Shown here: positions 9,479 through 18,025 of the stretch, piece after piece
Numbering within the stretch: position 1 is the stretch's first letter
How the letters are laid out: every line of letters starts with the position of its first letter
Source: Bacteroidota bacterium
GTDB taxonomy: Bacteria; Bacteroidota; Bacteroidia; Chitinophagales; Chitinophagaceae
DNA length: 34,942 bases
Assembly (NCBI GenBank): GCA_013286315.1
Contig: JABDFX010000011.1
Span: 16,670-51,611 of the forward strand
Direction of reading: 5' to 3'
The notes under the pieces: model-generated
The model's input: only the letters and a program-made list of their open reading frames with translations
What the model was told of the DNA's origin: nothing
The model's database searches: none
Position numbers and translations under genes: made by a program

Positions 9479-10897
9479 TTAATGATTAAAATTTATAAAG
9501 CCCATTGATTTCTGAAGGTCAATCTTACTCGATAATACACTGTACAATGCATTGAGATAACCAATCTGCGAACTGATCAGATTGGATTCCGCCGTAATCA
9601 CATTCAGATAGGGAACCACACCCTGCTGATACTGAAGAGCAACAATGTCATACACATTTTTTGCGAGCGCTACATTTTCCTGCAACGAATACAGATTATA
9701 TAAGTTACCCTTGTAAGAGGCCAGTGCACTCGTATATTCTGTATAAATCTCAGACCTGAGTTCCACCTGGGTCCAGTCTAGCAGCTGTTCCTGGAGTCTG
9801 GACCTCCTGATATTATTGGTCCTGTAAAATCCGGTAAATATGGGAAGGCTCAGCGAAAGACCGGCAAATGAGTAGGGATATACATTCGAATAGAGCGCAG
9901 CGAAGTTGTTATTTTCAAATTCAAAGTTGTAATTAAAGAATGCAGAAACCGTAGGAAGATAGGTGGACTTATAATAGTCGGTCACCTGGTGTTGCAGCAT
10001 TTTATTGGTTTGAAGAATCTGATATTCGATCCGCTTGTCAAAAACCAGTTCCTGGGTAGTATCAAAACTGATATCGTTTTTCATTTGCAGCGTATCAAAA
10101 ATCACATTGAACCGGCTCCTGGGCGGATATCCCATAAACTGCTTCAGCGTGGCATATTGCGGCACCACGTTTTCAACCGCCTGCATTAGTTGAGCTTTTG
10201 AATTATTCAGCGTGATGGCGGCTTCCTGGTAGTCGGTCATATCAACAATGCCACCGATATACTGCTGATAAGCATCATTATAATTTTTTGTTAGTCTGGC
10301 TGTGTCCTCTTTCAAAACATCTATCTGTGCAATGGTAAGCAGGAGATTATAAAATGCCTTGCTTACATTGGTAACCAGATCAATTTTTGCACTATCCGTG
10401 ATCTGCTCCGATTGTTTCACAAAAAGTTTCACTGACTTGGATGCATATATCAAACCGGGACTGAAGATCGCCTGCGTTACCGACAGGGCCGGAATAAAAG
10501 TATTCTCTACGCCGGTATGTACTTTGATAGGTGTCCCGTTATTCTGTGAGTCAACAGTCAGGGCGGTTGGCAATTCGAAATAATGTGTAAAGTTCCCACC
10601 CACACTCACCTGCGGATACCAGCCCGAAACATTAATGGCGTTGGTAGTTTTAGTAATGGCCTGATTAATATAAGCCCTGTTTAATCCGGGTTGATGTTTA
10701 AATGCATAGTCAATACACTGATCCAGTGTGAACGATTCTGTGCTGTCTGCTCTCTGATAGGTTTGGGCAATCGCTGGTGCCGCAATCAATAGTAATCCAT
10801 TACTAAGGAAGAAAGAAATCCCGGCAATTATTGAAGATTTAATTTTTGGTAAGTGAGACCGGCCCCCGGTGGCAAACTGAAGAAATCCATTCATCAT
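9479..10897 (-). CDS. TolC-family outer membrane efflux protein (system A)
   Basis: Outer-membrane channel component of 472 residues. An N-terminal signal peptide (basic start, then FFLSNGLLLIAAPAIAQ) is followed by FTLDQCIDYAFKHQPGLNRA, the standard opening of the OEP fold. The protein then shows two repeats of long amphipathic helices, each ending in a short strand region (for example YPYSFAGLSLSLPIFTGF near residue 350). The frame has two adjacent Met codons at the start and I took the outer one. It is the first gene of the system A half (TolC, adaptor, pump, pump). A 142-base gap upstream, holding a heptamer array and a weak promoter-like motif, separates it from the other TolC gene. It may therefore start its own transcript or continue the upstream one. 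Confidence 0.92.
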   Translation of the reverse strand: MMNGFLQFATGGRSHLPKIKSSIIAGISFFLSNGLLLIAAPAIAQTYQRADSTESFTLDQCIDYAFKHQPGLNRAYINQAITKTTNAINVSGWYPQVSVGGNFTHYFELPTALTVDSQNNGTPIKVHTGVENTFIPALSVTQAIFSPGLIYASKSVKLFVKQSEQITDSAKIDLVTNVSKAFYNLLLTIAQIDVLKEDTARLTKNYNDAYQQYIGGIVDMTDYQEAAITLNNSKAQLMQAVENVVPQYATLKQFMGYPPRSRFNVIFDTLQMKNDISFDTTQELVFDKRIEYQILQTNKMLQHQVTDYYKSTYLPTVSAFFNYNFEFENNNFAALYSNVYPYSFAGLSLSLPIFTGFYRTNNIRRSRLQEQLLDWTQVELRSEIYTEYTSALASYKGNLYNLYSLQENVALAKNVYDIVALQYQQGVVPYLNVITAESNLISSQIGYLNALYSVLSSKIDLQKSMGFINFNH

Positions 10898-10939
10898 GAA
10901 CCAATTCCCGATTTAAAAAGTGAAGTTCAGATTTTAGTG

Positions 10940-10947
10940 CAAAAATC
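10940..10947 (-). promoter_or_regulatory. Possible promoter of the TolC-adaptor-pump-pump operon
   Basis: The minus strand reads GATTTTTG, one mismatch from the TAnnTTTG -7 consensus, 42 bases before the ATG at 10897. No clear -33 TTG element is seen. Weak candidate. Confidence 0.3.
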
Positions 10948-11013
10948 CAGCCTCCGTCTGTCCTTAAATTCCTCCTTAACGGCTGATTAACCTTAAAATA
11001 GTAATTAGTTGTA

Positions 11014-11042
11014 GGCTTTACGCTTTGGGCTTTAAGCGTTTA
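11014..11042. repeat. Period-7 tandem array (GGCTTTA type)
   Basis: Four degenerate 7-bp units: GGCTTTA, CGCTTTG, GGCTTTA, AGCGTTT. The array overlaps the stop codon (11040-11042) of the TolC gene that ends here. The unit GGCTTTA also occurs in the array upstream of the epimerase gene at 26669. Confidence 0.75.
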
Positions 11043-12335
11043 TGGTAATAGATCGGCCAGCCGGCGAAGCTGGATCTCAGAAGCCTTGGCCGCATAGTTC
11101 ACATTGACCAGTTGGAAGCCCGCACTCTCAAAGCTCTGCTGGGCCAGCGTCACATCCACGATGGTGGCTGCTTTGTAGTTGAATTTCATCAGCACGAGAT
11201 TCAGCAGTTTTTGGGAGAGATCATAATTCTGTTTCGCTGTTTCCAGTTGCTTCAGGTTGTTGAGATAAGCCTGCCAGTTTTTAACCGCCGTGGAATGTAT
11301 ATTCAGCATTAGCGTGTCTTTCTGCAATCGCGCCGTATTCACGTTGATGCCCGCTATCTGTTGCTGTCTTTTATAAATTCCTCCATTGAATATGGGTATC
11401 GTCAACCCAAATCCCAGGTAAGGACCGTATTGTTGATTCAATATATTAAAACCGGTTGGAGTCGATGTGTGACTAAAATTATATCCAAGGTTAGCAGATA
11501 CAGACGGATACCTGTATGATCCTACTTCTTTTTCGATATATTGGTTGATCTGAATCTGTTGATAGGCTGCCTGTATATCCGGATTTTGATAGGCCGCACT
11601 CAGTATGGAATCCAGTTGAATATTCTTATCAACCAGGATGGTATCTTTTACCGTGATGACTGAATCAGGATTGAGGACCATCAGCGTGAGCAGATCCGTT
11701 TTGTCCTGATCGATCACCAACTGCTGTGCAATCAGGCTTTGTAATTGTGTGTTCAGGTCCACCTGGCTTTGAAATAAATCTGCGTCATTGGCAACGCCCA
11801 CGTTTTGTTGTTGTTTAACAATCTCCAGTCTTTGACGTGAGGCTTTGATGGATGCTTCCAATGTTTTCGCATATTCCTGCTGACGAACAATGTCATAATA
11901 CTTCAGCATGACATTAAATATCAGGGTCTGCACACGGGAAATGTATTGTTGTTGTGTTTGGGAGACAACAACGCCGAGCCGGTTTTTTTCATTTACGATT
12001 CGGCCTCCCGCATAAACCGGTATAGTAGCCGCCACGCCTGCATTTAGCTGATTCGAACTGGCGTTCATGCTGCTTTTATTATTCAGCGGATTGGAATATT
12101 TCTGCTGCAGGCTGGTCAACTGCTCACTGACGGTGTTGACTGATTGAACGAAGGGCAGTCCGCCGGCAATTCCATAATTATTGTTGATGCCGGCAATGTC
12201 AACTATATTTTTAAAGATCGCCAGGGAAGGACTGTTTCTCATGGAAATGATAATGGCACTGTCCAGCGTCACCTGCTGTGAAACAACCTCCTTGGTCATC
12301 AATGCGAAAAAAAGAAAAAATACAATCCGGGTCAT
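11040..12335 (-). CDS. TolC-family outer membrane efflux protein (system B)
   Basis: Outer-membrane channel of 431 residues. A short signal peptide (IVFFLFFALMTKEVVSQ) is followed by VTLDSAIIISMRNSPSLAIF, the OEP-family opening. Two sets of long helices follow, rich in Gln, Asn and Ala (for example VKQQQNVGVANDADLFQSQ near 175, the equatorial region), with strand segments such as GPYLGFGLTIPIFNGG near 305. It follows the system B pump by 106 bases, a gap filled with tandem repeats, and should serve the adaptor-pump pair upstream. Its TAA stop lies inside a heptamer array. It is only distantly similar to the other TolC protein downstream, so this is not a recent duplication. Confidence 0.92.
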   Translation of the reverse strand: MTRIVFFLFFALMTKEVVSQQVTLDSAIIISMRNSPSLAIFKNIVDIAGINNNYGIAGGLPFVQSVNTVSEQLTSLQQKYSNPLNNKSSMNASSNQLNAGVAATIPVYAGGRIVNEKNRLGVVVSQTQQQYISRVQTLIFNVMLKYYDIVRQQEYAKTLEASIKASRQRLEIVKQQQNVGVANDADLFQSQVDLNTQLQSLIAQQLVIDQDKTDLLTLMVLNPDSVITVKDTILVDKNIQLDSILSAAYQNPDIQAAYQQIQINQYIEKEVGSYRYPSVSANLGYNFSHTSTPTGFNILNQQYGPYLGFGLTIPIFNGGIYKRQQQIAGINVNTARLQKDTLMLNIHSTAVKNWQAYLNNLKQLETAKQNYDLSQKLLNLVLMKFNYKAATIVDVTLAQQSFESAGFQLVNVNYAAKASEIQLRRLADLLP

Positions 12336-12368
12336 TTACTTTTTTATTTTAGACCATACCAGTTATCG

Positions 12369-12433
12369 TTGGCGGTTGGCGGTTGGCGGTTGGCCTCTCT
12401 TCCATACTTCCATACTTCCATTCTTCCATACTT
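12369..12433. repeat. Tandem arrays of period 7 then period 8
   Basis: Three exact TTGGCGG units plus a partial fourth (12369-12396) are followed by four TTCCATAC-type units of 8 bp (12400-12433, third unit TTCCATTC). They fill most of the gap between the system B pump and its TolC gene. No coding sense is apparent. Confidence 0.8.
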
Positions 12434-12441
12434 GTGCTCAG

Positions 12442-15400
12442 TTATTCCGCCAGCCCCGTAACCTCCGTCACATTCTTGTGTTTCCCCGATATATATGTGT
12501 ATACAGCAGGAATTACAAATAAAGTCAGGATCAGTGAAAAAAGAATTCCACCCACGACCACGATTCCCAGCGGAATCCTGCTCGTGGAAGCAGCGCCAAG
12601 ACTCAGAGCAATCGGCAGCGCACCTAATGATGTCGCGAGACTTGTCATCAGAATCGGCCGCAAACGTTGTTGCGACGCTTCTATCACAGCCACCTTTTTT
12701 TCCAGTCCGTGTGCCCTTTTCTGATTTGTAAATTCTACGATCAGGATACCGTTCTTGGTTACCAGTCCGATCAGCATGATCATTCCGATTTCAGAAAATA
12801 TATTCAGCGTTTGCCCGAACATCCACAAACTTAATAAGGCGCCGGCAATAGCAAGCGGCACCGTAAGCATGATCGCAAAAGGATCAATAAAACTTTCAAA
12901 CTGTGCGGCCAACACGAGATAAATCAATATCAACGCCAGCCCAAATGCAAATAATATATTGGATGAACTTTCCGCATAGTCCCTGGACGTACCGGAGAGC
13001 GCTGTCTGGAAAGTGGGATCCAACACCTTTGTAGCAATAGCATTCATGGATTTTATTCCGTCTCCGATGGTTTGACCTTCTGCCAAAGAAGCAGATATCG
13101 TGGCGGCCTTATACCGGTTGAAATGATAGAGCGTGGAAGGCGCACTGTTTTGTTCCATTATCAAAACAGATGAAAGAGGTATCTGAGCGCCCTTTGAATT
13201 TCGGACATAGAGTTTGGAGATATCCATCGGATCGTTGCGGTTGGTTCTGTCTACCTGCGCAATGACCGGATATTGATATCCATTCTGGATAAAATAAGCC
13301 AGCCTGCCTCCGCTAAATGCGGATTGCATCGCAGATATAACATCCAGTGTGGAGAGTCCAAGATCCTTGATCTTTATCCTGTCCAGGGTAATATCCACTT
13401 CAGGTTTATTAAACTTAAGATTCACATCCACATTGGAGAATGTTTTATCCTTTCTTACTTCTGCAAGGAACTTGGGAATGACCGCTTTCATCTTGTCCAG
13501 ATCCTGGTTCTGCAATACAAACTGCACCGGCAGACTGGTTCTGGAACCGGATCCGACGGCAATCGTTTGTTCCTGGATCACAAAAATGCGCGCATCAATA
13601 AACCGGTTCATTTTCTGTTGCAGGAATGTAGCGATTTCTGCCTGGGACCTTTTACGCTCATTGGGTGGTACAAGACCAATTCTGGGTTGCGATGTATTAT
13701 TGGAAGGGCCAGCCGGTGTGCGGACAAATACAAAATCTCTTTCGGGAATGGAGTCATACAGATAGTTGGCAATACTGTCTGAAATATTCGACATGTAACT
13801 GAAGCTGGTTCCCTCCGGTGCGGTGGCTGTCATACGGATTGAGCTGCGATCTTCCAATGGAGCCAGTTCACTTTTCAGATTACTGAACGCGAAAATAATA
13901 ATGACAATACAGGCAGCAATAATCACCCAGGCGAACCAGCGGGCTCTTAAAAAACTCTCAAGCAAACGCCTGTACCCATTTTCCATCCCCTTGAAAAACG
14001 GCTCTGTCCTTTCATAAAATTTTCCGTGTGAAGAATTTTTTCTTGTGAGCACCACATTCAAAACGGGCGTAATAGTCAGTGAAACGAAAGCGGAAATTAA
14101 TACGGCCGCAGCGAGAACGATACCGAATTCACGAAATAATCTTCCGACGAATCCCTGTAAAAAAACCACAGGCATGAACACCACAGCCAGCGTCAGTGAT
14201 GTGGAAATGACGGCGAAGAATATTTCCTTACTCCCCTCTACCGCGGCCTTGCGAAGAGGCATTCCCCCTTCCAGTTTACGGAAGATATTTTCGGTTACAA
14301 CGATCCCGTCATCCACCACCAGCCCCGTAGCTAACACAATCGCCAGCAGGGTAAGTATATTGATGGAGAATCCCGCAATATACATGATGAAAAATGTAGC
14401 GATCAGCGAAATGGGAATGTCGATCAGCGGACGTATGGCGATCAGCCAGTTACGGAAAAAGAAAAAGATAACCAATACTACCAATGCGAAAGCGATCAGC
14501 AGCGTGTCTTTCACTTCACTTAGCGAATGCCTGATGTTGACGGTATTATCAATGAGAACATTAAACTGAAGATCTTCTCTGTTCGACTGTTTGATGACCT
14601 CGAGTTTTTGATTGAACTCATTGGCAATCTCGATATTATTGGCGCCTGGTTGTGGAATAATTGCAAGACCAACAGCATTTACGCCATTGTATTTCCAGCT
14701 CTGTTCGGGGTTCTGCGGACCGACCTCAATCCGTGCAATATCTCCGAACCGAATGATGCCGGAACTGTCTTCACGTAGAATCACATTGCGGAAATCCGCT
14801 TCGCTGGTGAGACGGCCCTTGGTCTGTATAGTGAGCTCCGTATTATTTCCATAAATCTTGCCGGGTGGTATTTCAACATTTTCAGTGCCCAGCGCCGTGG
14901 TAATATCATTAAATGCAATATTATATGCATTCATTTTATCCGGATCCAGCCAGATACGCATGGCATATCCCTTGTCGCCGAATACGTTTACGGAACTTAC
15001 ACCGTCGATGGTCTGCAATTGCTGAACCAGAACATTATCAGCATAATCACTGAGCTGCAAAAGACTTTTCGTGCGGCTCTGCAAGGCGAGAATCAGAATC
15101 GGATCACTGTTGGCATCTGCCTTGGTAACCACCGGCGGTGCATCAATATCGAGTGGAAGATTTCTTGCGGCCTGTCCCACTTTATCTCTCACATCGCTGG
15201 CGGCACTTTCCAGATCTGCGCCCAGATTAAATTCAACGGTGATATTGCTGTTTCCCAGGGAACTGGTGGATGAAATCGTTCGGATACCGGGAATACCATT
15301 GATCTGTTTCTCAAGCGGCTCGGTGATCTGGCTCTCGATGATATCCGGATTCGCACCTGTATATGAAGTGGAAACGTTTATGATGGGTGGGTCAATGGCC

Positions 15401-15513
15401 GGATAATCCCTGACCGCGAGAAAATTAAATCCAACGATTCCGAACAGGATGATCATCAGATTCATGACCGTAGCCAATACAGGCCGTTTCAGAGATAGTT
15501 CCGAAATATTCAT
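12442..15513 (-). CDS. RND (HAE1-type) multidrug efflux permease (system B)
   Basis: Inner-membrane proton/drug antiporter of 1023 residues, shorter than the two tandem pumps because it lacks their charged C-terminal tail. It starts MNISELSLKRPVLATVM. The TM4 relay Asp pair is in GLVVDDGIVVTENIFRK (residues 401-402) and the relay Lys is in GLVTKNGILIVEF near the C-terminus, so the proton pathway looks intact. The DDGIVVTEN form resembles RND pumps of the MdtB/MdtC-like and related Bacteroidota clades more than AcrB proper. It starts 12 bases after the adaptor gene, so translation is probably coupled. The matching TolC gene follows after a repeat-filled gap. Substrate unknown. Confidence 0.95.
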   Translation of the reverse strand: MNISELSLKRPVLATVMNLMIILFGIVGFNFLAVRDYPAIDPPIINVSTSYTGANPDIIESQITEPLEKQINGIPGIRTISSTSSLGNSNITVEFNLGADLESAASDVRDKVGQAARNLPLDIDAPPVVTKADANSDPILILALQSRTKSLLQLSDYADNVLVQQLQTIDGVSSVNVFGDKGYAMRIWLDPDKMNAYNIAFNDITTALGTENVEIPPGKIYGNNTELTIQTKGRLTSEADFRNVILREDSSGIIRFGDIARIEVGPQNPEQSWKYNGVNAVGLAIIPQPGANNIEIANEFNQKLEVIKQSNREDLQFNVLIDNTVNIRHSLSEVKDTLLIAFALVVLVIFFFFRNWLIAIRPLIDIPISLIATFFIMYIAGFSINILTLLAIVLATGLVVDDGIVVTENIFRKLEGGMPLRKAAVEGSKEIFFAVISTSLTLAVVFMPVVFLQGFVGRLFREFGIVLAAAVLISAFVSLTITPVLNVVLTRKNSSHGKFYERTEPFFKGMENGYRRLLESFLRARWFAWVIIAACIVIIIFAFSNLKSELAPLEDRSSIRMTATAPEGTSFSYMSNISDSIANYLYDSIPERDFVFVRTPAGPSNNTSQPRIGLVPPNERKRSQAEIATFLQQKMNRFIDARIFVIQEQTIAVGSGSRTSLPVQFVLQNQDLDKMKAVIPKFLAEVRKDKTFSNVDVNLKFNKPEVDITLDRIKIKDLGLSTLDVISAMQSAFSGGRLAYFIQNGYQYPVIAQVDRTNRNDPMDISKLYVRNSKGAQIPLSSVLIMEQNSAPSTLYHFNRYKAATISASLAEGQTIGDGIKSMNAIATKVLDPTFQTALSGTSRDYAESSSNILFAFGLALILIYLVLAAQFESFIDPFAIMLTVPLAIAGALLSLWMFGQTLNIFSEIGMIMLIGLVTKNGILIVEFTNQKRAHGLEKKVAVIEASQQRLRPILMTSLATSLGALPIALSLGAASTSRIPLGIVVVGGILFSLILTLFVIPAVYTYISGKHKNVTEVTGLAE

Positions 15514-15525
15514 GCTTGGGTCGTT

Positions 15526-16605
15526 CTATTTTGCAGCTTCGTTATTGTTTATAGCTGCGAATTCATCCAGGGTTCTTACATTTCTTACCTGGAGCGGGGC
15601 TTTCGGACGCGCAAATAATACCCCCGTTATAACGATCGTATCACCCGGCTTTATGCCAGCCGTAATTTCAACATTGTTAGATAAACGGATGCCGGTTGTC
15701 ACATTTGTAAAATTCGCTATCCCGTCTTTGACAACAACCACCTGGTTATTTTTATCATCCGGTATCAGCGCATTCGTCGGAATCATTATGGCCGATTTAT
15801 TCAGTCCGGAATGCAGGATCACTTTGGCAAAACTACCCGGATTAGCGCTGCTGTTTTCCAGAATGGCCCGTACAGTCAAATTCCTGGTGGAAAGATTCAC
15901 CTGCGGTTCAATCGCAATGATCTTTGCTTTTCGGGTCGTTCCGTTTTCATCCATGACAACATCCACTAAACCGCCGACTTTCACTGTTGAACTATAATCC
16001 TCCGGTATCGTAAAATCAATTTTTATTTTATCCAGTTGCAGTAGGGTGGCAATTAATGTGGTTGGCGTAACATACGCTCCAACGCTTACCTGGCGCAATC
16101 CGATATAGCCGTCGAACGGCGCTTTCAAAAAGGTTTTGTCGAGTAATGCCTGGTTATACTCAATATCCGCTTTAAATCCGTTTACAATATTTAACGCAGC
16201 GTCATAATCACTTTGATTCAGGCCATTTACAGCCAGCAGTTGTTTATCACGCTGCTCTGTTTTTTGCGCGAGATCCAGGGCTACTTTACTTTTGTCTACC
16301 TGCGCCTGAAGGTCCGCGTTATTTATTTTTGCTATCAGCGTTCCTTTTTTTATCAGTTTTCCCTCGGGAACATACAGATAAGTCAAACGGCCGCTCGCTT
16401 CAGGATGCAGTTCAACATATTCATTTGCCACAACCGTACCATTTACTTCAAGGGTATTCGACACCGGTTTTGCGCTGGCTATCAAAGCATCTACGACGAC
16501 AGGGGGTGTAGTTTTTTGTTTTGAGGTATCGGTTTTTTGTGAACAGGCAAATAAGAAAAACCCTGATAAAATAATTCCGAAATTTCTCAGTACCTGTTTA
16601 TTCAT
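15526..16605 (-). CDS. RND efflux periplasmic adaptor lipoprotein (system B)
   Basis: Adaptor of 359 residues. The signal peptide ends LFAC, giving Cys21 as likely lipidation site, followed by a Lys/Thr/Pro linker. The first lipoyl half-motif is VELHPEASGRLTYLYVPEGKLIKKG (about 63-87), a short helical hairpin covers about 92-155, the second half is LKAPFDGYIGLRQVSVG, and a beta-barrel and membrane-proximal domain ends near GDTIVITGV. It is the first gene of the efflux cluster, with a good promoter motif 43 bases upstream and its pump 12 bases downstream. It is shorter than the other adaptor and lacks that protein's low-complexity insert. Confidence 0.93.
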   Translation of the reverse strand: MNKQVLRNFGIILSGFFLFACSQKTDTSKQKTTPPVVVDALIASAKPVSNTLEVNGTVVANEYVELHPEASGRLTYLYVPEGKLIKKGTLIAKINNADLQAQVDKSKVALDLAQKTEQRDKQLLAVNGLNQSDYDAALNIVNGFKADIEYNQALLDKTFLKAPFDGYIGLRQVSVGAYVTPTTLIATLLQLDKIKIDFTIPEDYSSTVKVGGLVDVVMDENGTTRKAKIIAIEPQVNLSTRNLTVRAILENSSANPGSFAKVILHSGLNKSAIMIPTNALIPDDKNNQVVVVKDGIANFTNVTTGIRLSNNVEITAGIKPGDTIVITGVLFARPKAPLQVRNVRTLDEFAAINNNEAAK

Positions 16606-16647
16606 TCAAATTCCTTGTTTAACCAACAATATGTAAAATGCAGCCCG

Positions 16648-16655
16648 CAAAGATA
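16648..16655 (-). promoter_or_regulatory. Promoter -7 element of the efflux cluster
   Basis: The minus strand reads TATCTTTG, a perfect TAnnTTTG match followed by C, 43 bases before the ATG at 16605. The implied leader is about 35-40 nt. The -33 region is not clear. It could drive the adaptor-pump-TolC genes and perhaps all seven. Confidence 0.55.
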
Positions 16656-16718
16656 GCCACAAACGATTTTTTGGATGGCTAACCCCTCTTTTATTATTTA
16701 AACGGGTTAAATCAGTGT

Positions 16719-17948
16719 TCATTGACCTCTTTTCAGCTTTCGTCGACTGATTTCCTTATCTATTAACGCCAGTTCCCTGCCCGTTTGTCCGCTGAGCGAA
16801 CTGTTCTCCTCAGCCCTGCGCATCAGATAGGGTATCACGTCTTCAATGGGACCAAAGGGCAGGTATTTGCTCACGGAGCATCCGGCCTTGGCGAGATTAA
16901 ACGTGATATGATCACTCATTCCATAGAGTTGGGAGAAATGAATGTGCGGATGCGCGAAAGACAGGCCCCGTTCCCTGAGTAATTCTGTTGTCCGGAGATT
17001 ACTGTAGTCGTTGTGTGAAGCTACGATGGCAGCGATATTTTTGATATTTTCTATGCAAAAAGAAACACCGGCATTATAATCCCGGTCAGTCGATTCCTTG
17101 TCAGGTTGAATGGGAGAAGGATATTGCTTTTCCACCGCCCTGGCCCTTTCTTTCTCCATATAAGCGCCCCGCACCAATTTGACTCCCAATACAAAATCTT
17201 TTAGCACAGCCGCCTCCAGCATATCTTTTAAAAATGAAAGCCGGTCGTGCCGGTATAATTGAACGGTATTATATACAACAACTTTTTCTTTGTTGAATTC
17301 CGCCATCATTTGTATACTCAATACATCAACCGGATCCTGTATCCAGGTTTCTTCCGCATCCACCAGCACCGCAATATTTTTTTCCGCGGCTGAGCCACAG
17401 ATCTTTTGCATCCGGTTACGAACCCGTTCCCATTCTGACAGTTCTTCTTTTGAAAAAGAAGCCAACGCAGCTGCATATCGTCTCATCAGCGGACCAGAGC
17501 CTTCATCCAGCGAATGGTCCAGCTTCTCCAACAATTCAAAACGGGCGAAGCCGGTCACCTTAATACTGATGAATGGAATATTGGGTTGGGACGCTGCATA
17601 ATTGATCACGCGGATAAATTCCTCACATGCCTCATCAAATCCGATTTCTCCGTTATTACCGCCTTCCACGCCATAATCCAAAATCGCCTGCACATGATAA
17701 GCCGCCAGTTTTCTGGCCACCGGTGCAGTCTGTTCGAGGGTTTCGCCGCCGACAAACTGAGAAAAAATAGTTTTACGAATGATTCCCCTGATTGGCAGTT
17801 TCAGGCGTATCGCCCAGGGAGTGATCCAGATTCCCAATTTTACGAGCAGCGCATTACCCATGCTTTTAAAAAGAAATCTGGCTTTTTTGAGATCCGCATC
17901 TGATTTGTAAGCAAATGCAATCTCTGTATTTTCAAACGAAGGAATCAT
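16719..17948 (-). CDS. Proline dehydrogenase (FAD-dependent, monofunctional)
   Basis: Oxidises L-proline to pyrroline-5-carboxylate with FAD, passing electrons to the respiratory chain. The TIM-barrel ProDH motifs appear in order: VDAEETWIQ (about 196), YNTVQLYRHD (226), KLVRGAYMEKER (257), ASHND (310), FSQLYGMSD (338) and YLMRRAEEN (374). The last includes the Arg pair that binds the proline carboxylate in PutA-type enzymes. I chose ATG 17948 because FENTEIAFAYKSD is the usual N-terminus of Bacteroidota homologues. An upstream ATG at 18005 would add 19 Lys/Ser/Thr-rich residues that look unrelated. No pyrroline-5-carboxylate dehydrogenase lies in the window. The gene follows the TPR gene closely in the same direction, perhaps as passenger of that transcript. 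Confidence 0.93.
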   Translation of the reverse strand: MIPSFENTEIAFAYKSDADLKKARFLFKSMGNALLVKLGIWITPWAIRLKLPIRGIIRKTIFSQFVGGETLEQTAPVARKLAAYHVQAILDYGVEGGNNGEIGFDEACEEFIRVINYAASQPNIPFISIKVTGFARFELLEKLDHSLDEGSGPLMRRYAAALASFSKEELSEWERVRNRMQKICGSAAEKNIAVLVDAEETWIQDPVDVLSIQMMAEFNKEKVVVYNTVQLYRHDRLSFLKDMLEAAVLKDFVLGVKLVRGAYMEKERARAVEKQYPSPIQPDKESTDRDYNAGVSFCIENIKNIAAIVASHNDYSNLRTTELLRERGLSFAHPHIHFSQLYGMSDHITFNLAKAGCSVSKYLPFGPIEDVIPYLMRRAEENSSLSGQTGRELALIDKEISRRKLKRGQ

Positions 17949-18025
17949 ATACTGGTAGCGGGTTTTAGTAGATTTTACTGATTTACGTTCACCTGGGGAA
18001 GTCATAATCGCGTTCTGACTTCATG

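Noticed and set aside
16680-16712. Terminator after proline dehydrogenase
   Set aside because: TAACCC and GGGTTA could pair, but the loop is about 17 bases and no T tract follows.
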